Shown: piece after piece, positions 9,201-17,695 of the stretch
Layout: each line of letters begins with the position of its first letter
How positions within the stretch are numbered: position 1 is the stretch's first letter
From: Aliarcobacter cryaerophilus
GTDB lineage: Bacteria > Campylobacterota > Campylobacteria > Campylobacterales > Arcobacteraceae
Reading direction: 5' to 3'
Assembly: GCF_014352935.1 (NCBI RefSeq)
Contig: NZ_CP060694.1
Location: forward strand, 930,001-994,000
Length of the DNA: 64,000 nucleotides
The notes under the pieces: generated by a model
Told to the model about the DNA's origin: nothing
What the model saw: the letters and a program-made list of their open reading frames with translations, nothing else
Databases searched by the model: none
Program-made: the position numbers and the translations under genes

Positions 9201-9907
9201 AAGTATTAATAGTAGATGATGAGAGTTTGGCACTTGCAAGATTAAAAAGAGTTTTAAATGATAACAATATTTTTGATATAGTTGAATTTAGTGACCCTTT
9301 AGAAGCTATAAAAGAGATTTCAAAAACAAAATTTGATGCTGCTTTTTTGGATATCTCTATGCCAAATTTTAGTGGTTTAGAACTAGCTGAACTAATACTT
9401 AATATTGAGCCAAAAACTTTTATAGTGTTTCAAACTGCTTATGAAGAGTATGCTTTGGATGCCTTTAAAAAAGGTGGAATGGGGTATTTGCTAAAACCTG
9501 TTGAAGATGTTGAACTAAAAAAAACTTTACAAAAAATATCTTTGTATAAAGAGGAAAAAGTTAATAGTTCAAAAAAAATTTTAGGAAAGGTTTCTGATAA
9601 AATCTATTTAGTTGAGATAGATGAGATTTTTTATATAAAAGCTGATTTAGATGAGATTATTATACGTACAAAAGATAACTTTGTTTATGCAAAAAAGAAG
9701 ATTGGAGATTTAGAAGATATATTAAAAGATAAAAATTTTTTTAGAGTTCATAGATCTTATATTGTAAATGTTGATAAGATAAAATCTATAAAAAGTGTAG
9801 AGCAATCAAAACTAGAGATATATTTTAGTGGTATTGATGAGTTTATTGTAAGCTCAAAAGATGGTGCAAAAGAGTTTAGAGAGTATTTAGATAAAAAAAG
9901 TATATAA
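9197..9907 (+). CDS. LytTR-family response regulator
   Basis: Response regulator of 236 residues. The receiver domain has the acidic pair VDDE, phospho-acceptor Asp52 in FLDISMPNFSG, a Thr in FQTAYEEYA and Lys in YLLKPVED. The C-terminal LytTR DNA-binding domain (about 130-232) contains IDEIFYIKADLDEIIIRT and the conserved FFRVHRSYIVNVDKI. It is the cognate partner of the overlapping LytS-like kinase. Targets are not obvious. Neighbours downstream are an EAL protein and a phasin-like/ABC1 pair. Confidence 0.93.
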   Translation: MKVLIVDDESLALARLKRVLNDNNIFDIVEFSDPLEAIKEISKTKFDAAFLDISMPNFSGLELAELILNIEPKTFIVFQTAYEEYALDAFKKGGMGYLLKPVEDVELKKTLQKISLYKEEKVNSSKKILGKVSDKIYLVEIDEIFYIKADLDEIIIRTKDNFVYAKKKIGDLEDILKDKNFFRVHRSYIVNVDKIKSIKSVEQSKLEIYFSGIDEFIVSSKDGAKEFREYLDKKSI

Positions 9908-9972
9908 ATTGGCATTAAAGTAGTACCAAAAATTTTAAATTCTATTAAAATTTTAAAAAAAGAGGAGTAAGT

Positions 9973-11043
9973 ATGCCTACATCATCTTGTATAAAATGTC
10001 AAACTTTACCAATAATAAAAGATAGGGAATCTAGTCTTATTTTTGGTTTTGAAGTTGTTGAGTTGTCTAAAAAATTTAGAGATTTTTTAGATGATAGCGG
10101 TATTAATTATTTAAAAGAGGATAGTTTGACAGTTGTTGTAAAAACTTCTTCTTTTATTGATTTTTTAAGTAATCTTCTTTCAAAAAATATTTTTAAAAAA
10201 CATGAAAGAGAAGCTATTTATATTCTTAGTTTAAGTGAAAATGAAAAGCTCGATTACTCAAAAATTAGAGATGTAAAGAGTTTGGAAAAGTACAAAAATT
10301 TAATTTCAGCTCAAGAGTTATCATCTTTACTCTCAAAAGGTGGTTTAACAGCACATTTTCAACCAATTTTAGATGTAAAAACTAATACAATTTATGGTTA
10401 TGAAACTCTTGCAAGAGGTGTAAATGAGGATGGAACATTAGTTTATCCAGATAAACTTTTTACTTGGGCAAAAGATGGAGATATGCTTTTTTATTTAGAT
10501 AGAGCTTGTAGAGAGAGTTCACTAAAAACTGCTGCTATTAAAAATATTAGAGCAAAAGTTTTTATAAACTTTATTCCAACAGCAATTTACGATCCAAATC
10601 ACTGTTTACAATCTACTGTAAAATGGGCAAACTCTTTAGAGTTTGATCCAAAAAATGTAATATTTGAAGTTGTTGAGAGTGAAAATATAGAAGATATTGA
10701 ACACTTGAAAAATATTTTGAATTTTTATAAATCAAAAGGTTTTATGGTAGCATTAGATGATGTTGGAAGTGGATACTCCTCTTTAAATATGATTGTTCAA
10801 CTTCTGCCTGATATTGTAAAAGTTGATAGAGAAATAGTAAAAGATATTGATAAAAATAGAGCAAATCAATCTGTTTTTACAGCTATAGTAAATATTGCAA
10901 AAGAGAATAATATTACAGTTTTAGCAGAAGGAATTGAGACTAAAGAGGAGTATTTATACTTAAAAGAGAATGGTGCTTCATTGGTGCAAGGTTACTACTT
11001 TGCAAAGCCATCTTCGGAGCCAATTAGAAAAATTAATTTTTAA
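9973..11043 (+). CDS. EAL-domain c-di-GMP phosphodiesterase with N-terminal CxxC segment
   Basis: Predicted cytoplasmic c-di-GMP phosphodiesterase, 356 residues. The first 115 residues are not a domain I recognise and begin with a Cys-x-x-Cys (SSCIKCQTLP) that could bind metal or be redox active. The EAL domain runs from about 118: signature YGYETLARG, then FINFIPTA, FEVVESENIED, VALDDVGSGYSS, VKVDREIVKD, LAEGIETKE and QGYYFAKP. The metal- and substrate-binding acidic residues, the lysine and the terminal Gln are therefore all present, which suggests an active enzyme. A strong GAGGAG ribosome binding site precedes the ATG. No diguanylate cyclase is adjacent. Confidence 0.9.
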   Translation: MPTSSCIKCQTLPIIKDRESSLIFGFEVVELSKKFRDFLDDSGINYLKEDSLTVVVKTSSFIDFLSNLLSKNIFKKHEREAIYILSLSENEKLDYSKIRDVKSLEKYKNLISAQELSSLLSKGGLTAHFQPILDVKTNTIYGYETLARGVNEDGTLVYPDKLFTWAKDGDMLFYLDRACRESSLKTAAIKNIRAKVFINFIPTAIYDPNHCLQSTVKWANSLEFDPKNVIFEVVESENIEDIEHLKNILNFYKSKGFMVALDDVGSGYSSLNMIVQLLPDIVKVDREIVKDIDKNRANQSVFTAIVNIAKENNITVLAEGIETKEEYLYLKENGASLVQGYYFAKPSSEPIRKINF

Positions 11044-11052
11044 GGAGTTTTT

Positions 11053-11316
11053 ATGTTAAAAGAGATTTTATTTACAGGACTTGGTGGAGCGTTACTTTTA
11101 AAAGAGCGAGTTGAAGAGGAGTTAAAAACTCTTGAGGAGAAAGGAAAAATCAAAACTAGCGATGCAAAGAGCTTTTTGGAGTCTTTAGAACAAAAAGGAA
11201 AAGATGAAGATGAGCGAATTAAAGCTAAGATAAAAGATATGTTTAAAGAGGTTTTAGATGAACTAGGAGTTGCTACAAAAGCTGATTTAGAGAAGTTAAA
11301 AGAGGATTTAAAATAA
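11053..11316 (+). CDS. Phasin-like coiled-coil protein
   Basis: An 87-residue protein resembling the small poly(3-hydroxyalkanoate) granule-regulator-like (phasin) family. A hydrophobic start (LFTGLGGALLLKERVEEEL) is followed by a long charged helix rich in Lys and Glu with heptad spacing. In many bacteria such proteins are encoded beside ABC1/UbiB-type kinases, as here. No PHA synthase is present in the window, so a granule role is not supported. Its 3' end contains the Shine-Dalgarno AGAGGA used by the next gene, and its TAA overlaps that gene's proposed AUA start, implying tight coupling. Confidence 0.7.
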   Translation: MLKEILFTGLGGALLLKERVEEELKTLEEKGKIKTSDAKSFLESLEQKGKDEDERIKAKIKDMFKEVLDELGVATKADLEKLKEDLK

Positions 11317-12872
11317 AAACTTTTTATATCTATCTTAAACTTTTCTCACCTTTTAGAGTCTATTTAATATTTAGATTCTTACTATCTCTTTTTTTACTTA
11401 TTAAAAAAAGGGATAGTTTTTTCTTCCTTAAAGCTTTAAAGCCAAAAAAACTAAAAGAGACAATATTTTATTTGGGAGCTAGTTTTATAAAACTTGCACA
11501 AGTTTTGGCAACTAGATCTGATTTTTTCTCAAAAGAGTATTTGGATGAGTTAAAAGAGCTACATGACAAACTTCCAAAAATGTCTAAATCTGATTTTGAA
11601 GATGTTTTTAAAGAGTCTTTCAAGCAAGAGTGTTTTAAAAAGTTTGAAAATGAGCCAATTGCTAGTGCTTCTATTGGTCAAGTTCATATTGCATATTTGC
11701 AAGATGATACAAAAGTTGCAGTTAAATTAAGAAGAAAAAATATTGAAAAACAAGTAAGAGTTGATATAAAAATATTAAACTTCTTCAACAAACTTTTTAG
11801 ACCACTTTTTTCATATTACACAAAAAATTCAATAGATGCTGTTATAAATGAGTTTTCATCTATGATAAAAGATGAGACAAACCTTACAATAGAGCTTGAA
11901 AATTTAAAAAAGTTCTCTGCTACATATAAAGATAGTGGAGTTTTATTTCCAAAACCTTTTGAAGAGTTTTGCTCAAATAGTGCCATAGTTATGAGTTTTA
12001 TGGATGGTTTTAGATTTGATGATAAAACTTCTTTAGAAAAATATGATATTGATTTTAAACAAATTATCTCAAAACTTGTAAACTTCTACACAGAGCAGAT
12101 GTTAATAAATGGATATTTTCACGCAGATCCCCATCCTGGAAACTTGCTTGTAAACGCAAATGGAGAGCTAATTTTACTTGATTTTGGAATGGTTAAAAAT
12201 ATACCAAATGATTCAAGAGTTGCGATAATTGAGCTAATTGATGGTGCAAATAGAGGGGATTTTGAAACTTTTGTAAGAGCAAACAAAAAACTTGGAACTA
12301 TTAGTTATGAAGCACCTGAAGCTTTGATGGCCCAGTTTAGTCAAAAGATGTTTGATATTTTCTCAAATGATAATCTATCTAGTGAATCTATGCAAAAACT
12401 AGCATTTGAAGTTTTGGAAAGTACAAGAGATTTACCATTTAAACTTCCAAGCGATGCTGTTTATATTTTAAGAGTTAGTGCAATAATAGAGGGTTTAGGA
12501 ACAACTTATATAGAAAATTTCAATGGTGTAAAAGATATTTTACCAATTTTAAAAGATAATCTTCCAAAAGCTTTAGGAGTTAAAACTACAATTTCACAAA
12601 TAGTTTTAGATGAGTTAGAGTCATTTCCTAAATTTATAAAAAATCTAAAACAACTAGTTGAAAAAGGTTCAAAAGGTGAACTTGAAGTACAAATAAACAA
12701 AGAGCAACTAGAGTTTATAAAAAAAGATTTAAAAGAGTATTTTGGAAGTTATCTAAAATCTTTATCTTTTATTCTATTTGGTATATTTTTAATCTTTTAT
12801 GATGATAGTTTAAAAAATCTAGCTTTGATTTTGGTCTCTTTAGGGTTTTTAAAAGTTTGGTTTATCAAATAG
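11313..12872 (+). CDS. ABC1/UbiB-like atypical kinase with probable AUA start
   Basis: Member of the AarF/UbiB/COQ8 atypical kinase family, probably involved in isoprenoid-quinone synthesis. Seen: ASIGQVHIAYL (Ala-rich loop), VAVKLRR with the ATP lysine, YFHADPHPGNLL (catalytic) and LLDFGM (metal), then a C-terminal membrane hairpin. The family KxGQ motif reads KLAQ. The first standard in-frame start, TTG at 11472, would cut into the conserved LGASFIKLAQ helix. The frame is open upstream and reads as a convincing N-terminus (TFYIYLKLFSPFRVYLIFRF). The only positioned start is ATA at 11313, six bases after AGAGGA. From there the product is 519 residues, normal for the family. Confidence 0.8.
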   Translation: MKTFYIYLKLFSPFRVYLIFRFLLSLFLLIKKRDSFFFLKALKPKKLKETIFYLGASFIKLAQVLATRSDFFSKEYLDELKELHDKLPKMSKSDFEDVFKESFKQECFKKFENEPIASASIGQVHIAYLQDDTKVAVKLRRKNIEKQVRVDIKILNFFNKLFRPLFSYYTKNSIDAVINEFSSMIKDETNLTIELENLKKFSATYKDSGVLFPKPFEEFCSNSAIVMSFMDGFRFDDKTSLEKYDIDFKQIISKLVNFYTEQMLINGYFHADPHPGNLLVNANGELILLDFGMVKNIPNDSRVAIIELIDGANRGDFETFVRANKKLGTISYEAPEALMAQFSQKMFDIFSNDNLSSESMQKLAFEVLESTRDLPFKLPSDAVYILRVSAIIEGLGTTYIENFNGVKDILPILKDNLPKALGVKTTISQIVLDELESFPKFIKNLKQLVEKGSKGELEVQINKEQLEFIKKDLKEYFGSYLKSLSFILFGIFLIFYDDSLKNLALILVSLGFLKVWFIK

Positions 12873-12873
12873 T

Positions 12874-13605
12874 TTAATTTTTAAATTCACTCATATAAGT
12901 TCTATATAAAAGTGGCACCATTTGAGTTTGAAGCTTTAAATTAGTTCTTTCATTTATAGTAACACCACTAAAAAAACTCTTCCATAGTTTTTGAAATTTT
13001 TCTTCATTTGATGAATAATTTGGTTCATCAAAAAAAGCAACCTCTTTTATTGAGTAATCATTTTGCATTTTTACAAAAGCTAGTTTTCTATTTATGTCGT
13101 GGATTATGAAATTTTGGTTGTTGAATCTTTTTAGAAAATGTCTTCCCAAAAAATAAACAACATTGAATTTGGATTCAATTTTTGCATATAAAGTTTTATC
13201 TTCTAACCCTTCAAATCTTATAAATCCAGTTAATTTATGTGTCACTCTAAACAACTCTTTTTCAAGATTATTTAGATAAAAAACGCAAGAGTTGTTTATA
13301 TTGTATAGCTGTTTTGAATCTTTAAAACCAATAATAATATACTCTAAAAGAGCCATTTCAAACTCCTTTGAATCGCACATAAAGATATTTAAAATTTTCT
13401 CTAAAATCTCTTTTGAAAATTTTGTTTTTATGGCATTTAAAACTTTTATTCCACTCTCTTTTGAACTGTTTATCTCTAAAGTCTCTTCAAATAAGATCTC
13501 ATTTGGAAGAGTTTTATATATTTTTGTAGGTTTTAATTTTTTATAATAAACCTCATAAACCAAAGATAAAAATCCCTCAAAAGTTCCATCATAAAGTAAA
13601 ATCAT
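12874..13605 (-). CDS. TIGR03915-family SAM-pathway DNA metabolism protein
   Basis: A 243-residue protein matching the family of probable DNA metabolism proteins almost always found next to the TIGR03916 radical SAM enzyme. Recognisable features are the start LLYDGTFEGFLSLVYEVYY, a central HKLTGFIRFEGLED and FLGRHFLKRF, and the C-terminal YRTYMSEFKN. It overlaps the upstream radical SAM gene by four bases, so the two are one operon. The family is thought to work on DNA with its partner, but the reaction is not established. Confidence 0.88.
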   Translation of the reverse strand: MILLYDGTFEGFLSLVYEVYYKKLKPTKIYKTLPNEILFEETLEINSSKESGIKVLNAIKTKFSKEILEKILNIFMCDSKEFEMALLEYIIIGFKDSKQLYNINNSCVFYLNNLEKELFRVTHKLTGFIRFEGLEDKTLYAKIESKFNVVYFLGRHFLKRFNNQNFIIHDINRKLAFVKMQNDYSIKEVAFFDEPNYSSNEEKFQKLWKSFFSGVTINERTNLKLQTQMVPLLYRTYMSEFKN

Positions 13606-14837
13606 ATCTCACCTGTAATTGAGCTAACATCAAAAAGTGTTGGTTGAACTAATTTTTTTGGTTCAGGTTTTGTAAGTGCAAGTTTGAGATTTTCTCTATA
13701 AAATGGAACTTGCCTTTGAAACTCTTTGTTGCAAGTGATAAAGTATTTTGCTTTTTTGATTGAAATTTTTAATTTTTTCAAATCATCAAAAGTAAGTTTT
13801 TTAAATCTTCTTGCACTTAATATCTTCATAACACCCCTTGCTCCAACTCCTGGAATTCTAAGAAGTTCCTCTTTTGAAGCTGTGTTTATCTCCATAGGAA
13901 AATATTTTAGATTGTTTAATGCCCAAAAAGTTTTTGGATCTAACTCCTCATCTAAATTTGGAAACTCATCTGTTACTATCTCATCATAAGAGAAGTTATA
14001 AAATCTAAGTAACCAATCAGCTTGATAAAGCCTATGCTCTCTTAAAAGTGGTGGTTTTGTAACAACTGAAGGAAGATTTTTGTCATTATTTACAGGAATA
14101 TAAGCACTATAATAAACCCTTTTTAACAAAGCTTTATCATAAAGTGCAGAGCTAAGTTTAAGTATATCTCTATCGCTTTCAGGAGTTGCTCCAACTATTA
14201 GTTGTGTACTCATTCCTATTGGTTTTTGATTCCTTACTAGACTTAAATCTCTTGCAAATTTTAGTGGTTGTAAAACCTTCTCTTTTGTCTTATTTGGTGC
14301 TAAAAGTTTTAAAGATTTATCACTTGGAAGCTCTATATTTGAACTTACTCTATTTGCTAGTTTAACTATTTCTTCAACTAACTCCATACTACTTCCAGGG
14401 ATTAGTTTTACATGAATATAACCATTAAATCTATATTCATATCGCAAAATCTTTAAAGCTTTTAAAATCAAAGTCATAGTATGGTCTTCATCTTTTACAA
14501 TTCCAGAGCTTAAAAAAAGTCCTTCTATATAATTTCTTTTATAAAAATTTATTGTAATATCTGCTAATTCTCTTGGAGAAAAAACAGCTCTTGGAATATC
14601 GTTTGAAACACGATTTATACAATAAGCACAATCATAAATACAAATATTTGTAAGTAAAACTTTAAGAAGTGATACGCATCTGCCATCAGGTGTAAAAGTG
14701 TGGCAAATTCCACTTGTGTGAGTTGCTCCAAGTTCCCCTTTTTTGTATGAAGTTTCAACTCCACTTGAAGAGCAAGATACATCATATTTTGCACTATTTG
14801 CTAAAATTTCCATTTTTTCATAAATATCATTTTTCAT
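13602..14837 (-). CDS. Putative DNA modification/repair radical SAM protein (TIGR03916)
   Basis: Radical S-adenosylmethionine enzyme of 411 residues. The Fe-S cluster motif is CIYDCAYC (CxxxCxxC) near residue 68, followed by FLSSGI and the TIM-barrel strands. A C-terminal helix-hairpin-helix (INTASKEELLRIPGVGARGV, about residue 318) suggests DNA binding. Such proteins are distantly related to spore photoproduct lyase and predicted to act on DNA lesions or modified bases; this is inference from family and motif. It is coupled to the TIGR03915 partner, and the next gene upstream on the same strand is a photolyase homologue. Confidence 0.9.
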   Translation of the reverse strand: MKNDIYEKMEILANSAKYDVSCSSSGVETSYKKGELGATHTSGICHTFTPDGRCVSLLKVLLTNICIYDCAYCINRVSNDIPRAVFSPRELADITINFYKRNYIEGLFLSSGIVKDEDHTMTLILKALKILRYEYRFNGYIHVKLIPGSSMELVEEIVKLANRVSSNIELPSDKSLKLLAPNKTKEKVLQPLKFARDLSLVRNQKPIGMSTQLIVGATPESDRDILKLSSALYDKALLKRVYYSAYIPVNNDKNLPSVVTKPPLLREHRLYQADWLLRFYNFSYDEIVTDEFPNLDEELDPKTFWALNNLKYFPMEINTASKEELLRIPGVGARGVMKILSARRFKKLTFDDLKKLKISIKKAKYFITCNKEFQRQVPFYRENLKLALTKPEPKKLVQPTLFDVSSITGEI

Positions 14838-14880
14838 TTTGTAATTTTACTTTAAATAAATTTTTTTATTCAAAAATATT

Positions 14881-16275
14881 TCAATTTGTAATAAAAATAT
14901 CATCTATAAACTTTTTTGCAACTAAAAGATGATTTTCTAACTTCTCTTTTGGCATTTTATTTAAAAGTGCTATTTGCATCTTCATTCGTGGATTTTTGTC
15001 AAACTTAAAAGAGTATTTATATAAAAATCTCCAGTAAAGTGCATCTAAAATTTCACACCAACTCTCATTTTTACTATAATCACTCATTTTTAATAAATAG
15101 TTTGAACTTGATATATATGGTTTTGTAGTTATACTTCCACCATCACTAAAACCACTCATTCCATAAACATTTCCAACCATAACCCAATCATAGGCATCAA
15201 TGTAGTTTTTCATAAAAAACTCGTAAACCTCATTTGGTTTGATTTCAAGTAGTAAAAAAATATTTCCTAAAATCATAAGCCTTTCTATATGGTGATTATA
15301 AGCTGTGAGTTCTAGTTTTTTGATGCTATCATCAAGAATTTTTATTCCACTTTTTGCTTCAATTATCTTTTTAGGAATTGGATTTTTAAACTCAAAAAAG
15401 TTTGAGTTTCGCAAGAGTATTCCATCATCTTCATAAACTCGAAGCATAAATTCACGCCAACCAATAATTTGTCTTATAAAACCCTCTTTTGCATTATATG
15501 GTGCTTGAGAATTTACTATTTTTTCTATCAACTCATTTAAATCAATCAAACCAATATTTAAACTACTTGAGATATTTGAGTGAAATAAAAAAGATTGCTT
15601 TGTATCTTTTGTGATTGCATCTTGATAGAAGCCAAAATTCTCAAACTTCTCTTTTAAAAAATACCTTAGTTGCAAAGAGGCTTCTTCAAAAGTTGTAGGA
15701 TAGTAAAAATATTCACAAACTCCAACACTCTTAAACTTTTTGCAATACTCTTTTGCCTCTTTTACAAACTCATTTTCAAAAGCCAAAGTAGGTGGAATTT
15801 TTATATCTTTTGGAAGTTTTTTTCGATTATCCTCATCAAAACTATATTTATCAAAAAGAGGTTTTCCATTTTGCATAAAGATATTTAACTCTTTTCTTCT
15901 ATTTATATAAAACTTATGTAAAAACTTGTTTTTATCTTTTGGGTTTATAAAGTTTGGATTTTTGATTGTTGTTATATTTAAAAAGTTTTTATAAACTTTT
16001 TTTTCCAAATAGTTATCAAAAAGTTCATAGACAAAAATCTCTTCATCTTTATAAAGCTCAAGATAACTCTCATCTTCAAAATACTCTACTAGGATATTTT
16101 TTTGTTTTAAATAGTTTTCATAAAATTTCATACTAGCTCTATGTAAAATTAGTTTTTGAATATGAAAATCATATTGAGTAAAAAATAGTGGCTCTTCAAT
16201 TAAAAGCACTTTTTTATCTACAAAATTTGATATGTTTTTGAATAGTTGGTTTGGATAAAGTATAAATATTTTCAT
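14881..16275 (-). CDS. Photolyase-related protein (FeS-BCP/PhrB-like), Fe-S ligands mostly lost
   Basis: Cryptochrome/photolyase homologue of the deoxyribodipyrimidine photolyase-related type, 464 residues, whose studied members are bacterial (6-4) photolyases with FAD, a lumazine antenna and a [4Fe-4S] cluster. Seen: the family start FILYPNQLF, IRQIIGWREFM, AYNHHIERLMILGN with the paired histidines expected at the lesion, and VGNVYGMSGFSDGG. The CxxC that should follow the KPY segment is replaced by a short SDYSKNESW, and only the Cys of SWCEILDALYW remains of the expected ligands. FAD binding and repair may persist. It sits 43 bp upstream of the radical SAM gene. Confidence 0.88.
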   Translation of the reverse strand: MKIFILYPNQLFKNISNFVDKKVLLIEEPLFFTQYDFHIQKLILHRASMKFYENYLKQKNILVEYFEDESYLELYKDEEIFVYELFDNYLEKKVYKNFLNITTIKNPNFINPKDKNKFLHKFYINRRKELNIFMQNGKPLFDKYSFDEDNRKKLPKDIKIPPTLAFENEFVKEAKEYCKKFKSVGVCEYFYYPTTFEEASLQLRYFLKEKFENFGFYQDAITKDTKQSFLFHSNISSSLNIGLIDLNELIEKIVNSQAPYNAKEGFIRQIIGWREFMLRVYEDDGILLRNSNFFEFKNPIPKKIIEAKSGIKILDDSIKKLELTAYNHHIERLMILGNIFLLLEIKPNEVYEFFMKNYIDAYDWVMVGNVYGMSGFSDGGSITTKPYISSSNYLLKMSDYSKNESWCEILDALYWRFLYKYSFKFDKNPRMKMQIALLNKMPKEKLENHLLVAKKFIDDIFITN

Positions 16276-16387
16276 TTGATTATTGTATGTTATTTTTATG
16301 TTTGTTTGTATATCTAACTTGTTATTTTATATTTAAAAAAATATAAATCTTTTGTATAATTTAATAAATTCTTCGATTGGGAAATTT

Positions 16388-16684
16388 ATGAAAAAAGTAA
16401 ATATTTTTAGAATTACTATCTACTCTTTGATAGTTTTTATACCACTTTTAGCTATGTTAAATTGTAGTGGTTGGAGTACTTCTGATATGGAAGTTTCAAG
16501 ATGTTATATTGATTTTGAAATACTAAGAGAGTTTTCTAATTATTGTTATACTTGGTTTCATCTTTCAGCATTTGTTGCATTTTTTCCTATAATACTTTTT
16601 TATACTGTTATTGTAGTAACAACTGAAGTTTTATTATTTATTGCAAAAGTAATAAATAAGTACAATAATAGAAAATCAGATTAA
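16388..16684 (+). CDS. Small membrane protein, unknown
   Basis: A 98-residue protein with two hydrophobic stretches (ITIYSLIVFIPLLAML near residues 8-23 and AFFPIILFYTVIVVTTEVLL near 64-83) and four cysteines between or near them (NCSGW, RCYIDF, YCYTWF). It matches no family I know. I chose the ATG preceded by GGGAAA; an in-frame TTG 36 bases upstream lacks a ribosome binding site. It stands alone between the photolyase-related gene and hemH. Confidence 0.55.
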   Translation: MKKVNIFRITIYSLIVFIPLLAMLNCSGWSTSDMEVSRCYIDFEILREFSNYCYTWFHLSAFVAFFPIILFYTVIVVTTEVLLFIAKVINKYNNRKSD

Positions 16685-16750
16685 CTAACAAAAAATAGCT
16701 ACAAAAAATCTTTTATATATTATAAATTTAAATAAAAATTAGGAAAGATT

Positions 16751-17686
16751 TTGAAAAGAGCAATAGTTTTAATGAATATGGGTGGACCAAATAACCTTGA
16801 TGAAGTTGAAGTATTTTTAAAAAATATGTTTAACGACAAATACATTATAGGAGCTCCACAACCAATTAGGGCTTTAATAGCAAAATTAATCATATATAAA
16901 AGATTAAACATAGCAAAAGAGAATTATAGAAAATTAGGTGGAGTTTCTCCAATAGTTGGATATACCAAAAGATTAGTAAGAAGATTACAAAAAGTTGTAG
17001 ATGCAGATGTATTTTATGAGATGAGATATACATCTCCTTTTGCAAAAGATGTTATTGAAAAAGTGAAAGATTATGATGAGATTTATGCAATACCTATGTA
17101 TCCACATTATTCAAGAACTACAACTTTATCTTCAATTGAAGATTTTATATCTTCTGCTAAAAAATTTAAAATAGAACATAAAATAAAAACTATTGATTAC
17201 TATTACGATAATATATTTTATAACAAAGCAATAGTTGATAGAATAAAAGAGGCACTAAAAGATGATAAAGCAGAAGAGTTTGAGTTAGTTTTTTCAGCTC
17301 ATGGATTGACTCAAAGAGTTATAGATAAGGGTGATTTATATCAAAAACATATTTTGGCAAATGTTGAGTTTGTAAAAGAAGAGTTAAAAAAACAAAATAT
17401 AAATTTCAAAAAAATAGATCTTGCTTATCAGTCAAGAGTTGGTCCCATGAAATGGTTACAACCATATATGGAAGATAAGATTAAAGAGTTAGGAAAAAAT
17501 GTTATTGTTTATCCTATATCTTTTACTGTTGATAATTCAGAAACTTTAGGAGAATTAGTGCTAGAATATGGAGAATTAGCAAAAGAGCATGGTATAAAAG
17601 ATTATAGAGTTGCAAAAACACCAAATAGTAATTATAATTTTATAGTATCTTTAAAAACTATCTATGAAGATTTAAAATTAAAATAA
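16751..17686 (+). CDS. hemH: Ferrochelatase
   Basis: Catalyses insertion of Fe2+ into protoporphyrin IX, the last step of protohaem synthesis. The protein is 311 residues, the normal bacterial length. It begins AIVLMNMGGPNNLDEVEVFL and has the metal-inserting histidine motif LVFSAHGLTQ near residue 180, preceded by YPHYSRTTT. The TTG start is preceded by AGGAAAG at good spacing. It leads a run of closely spaced + strand genes (hemH, blc, DUF2805, epimerase, photolyase). Confidence 0.97.
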   Translation: MKRAIVLMNMGGPNNLDEVEVFLKNMFNDKYIIGAPQPIRALIAKLIIYKRLNIAKENYRKLGGVSPIVGYTKRLVRRLQKVVDADVFYEMRYTSPFAKDVIEKVKDYDEIYAIPMYPHYSRTTTLSSIEDFISSAKKFKIEHKIKTIDYYYDNIFYNKAIVDRIKEALKDDKAEEFELVFSAHGLTQRVIDKGDLYQKHILANVEFVKEELKKQNINFKKIDLAYQSRVGPMKWLQPYMEDKIKELGKNVIVYPISFTVDNSETLGELVLEYGELAKEHGIKDYRVAKTPNSNYNFIVSLKTIYEDLKLK

Positions 17687-17695
17687 GGAAGAATC

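Noticed and set aside
9929-9955. AT-only inverted repeat AAAATTTTAA...TTAAAATTTT as a terminator
   Set aside because: It has no G/C in the stem and lies upstream of a gene in the same direction; it is expected by chance at this base composition.
11053-11316. Polyhydroxybutyrate granule function for the phasin-like gene
   Set aside because: No PHA synthase, depolymerase or related gene is visible, and the family is often only a generic coiled coil.
11317-11471. Frameshift or pseudogene in the UbiB-like gene
   Set aside because: The reading frame is open and family-like through the whole stretch, so nothing is broken except the start codon; a non-standard start explains it better.
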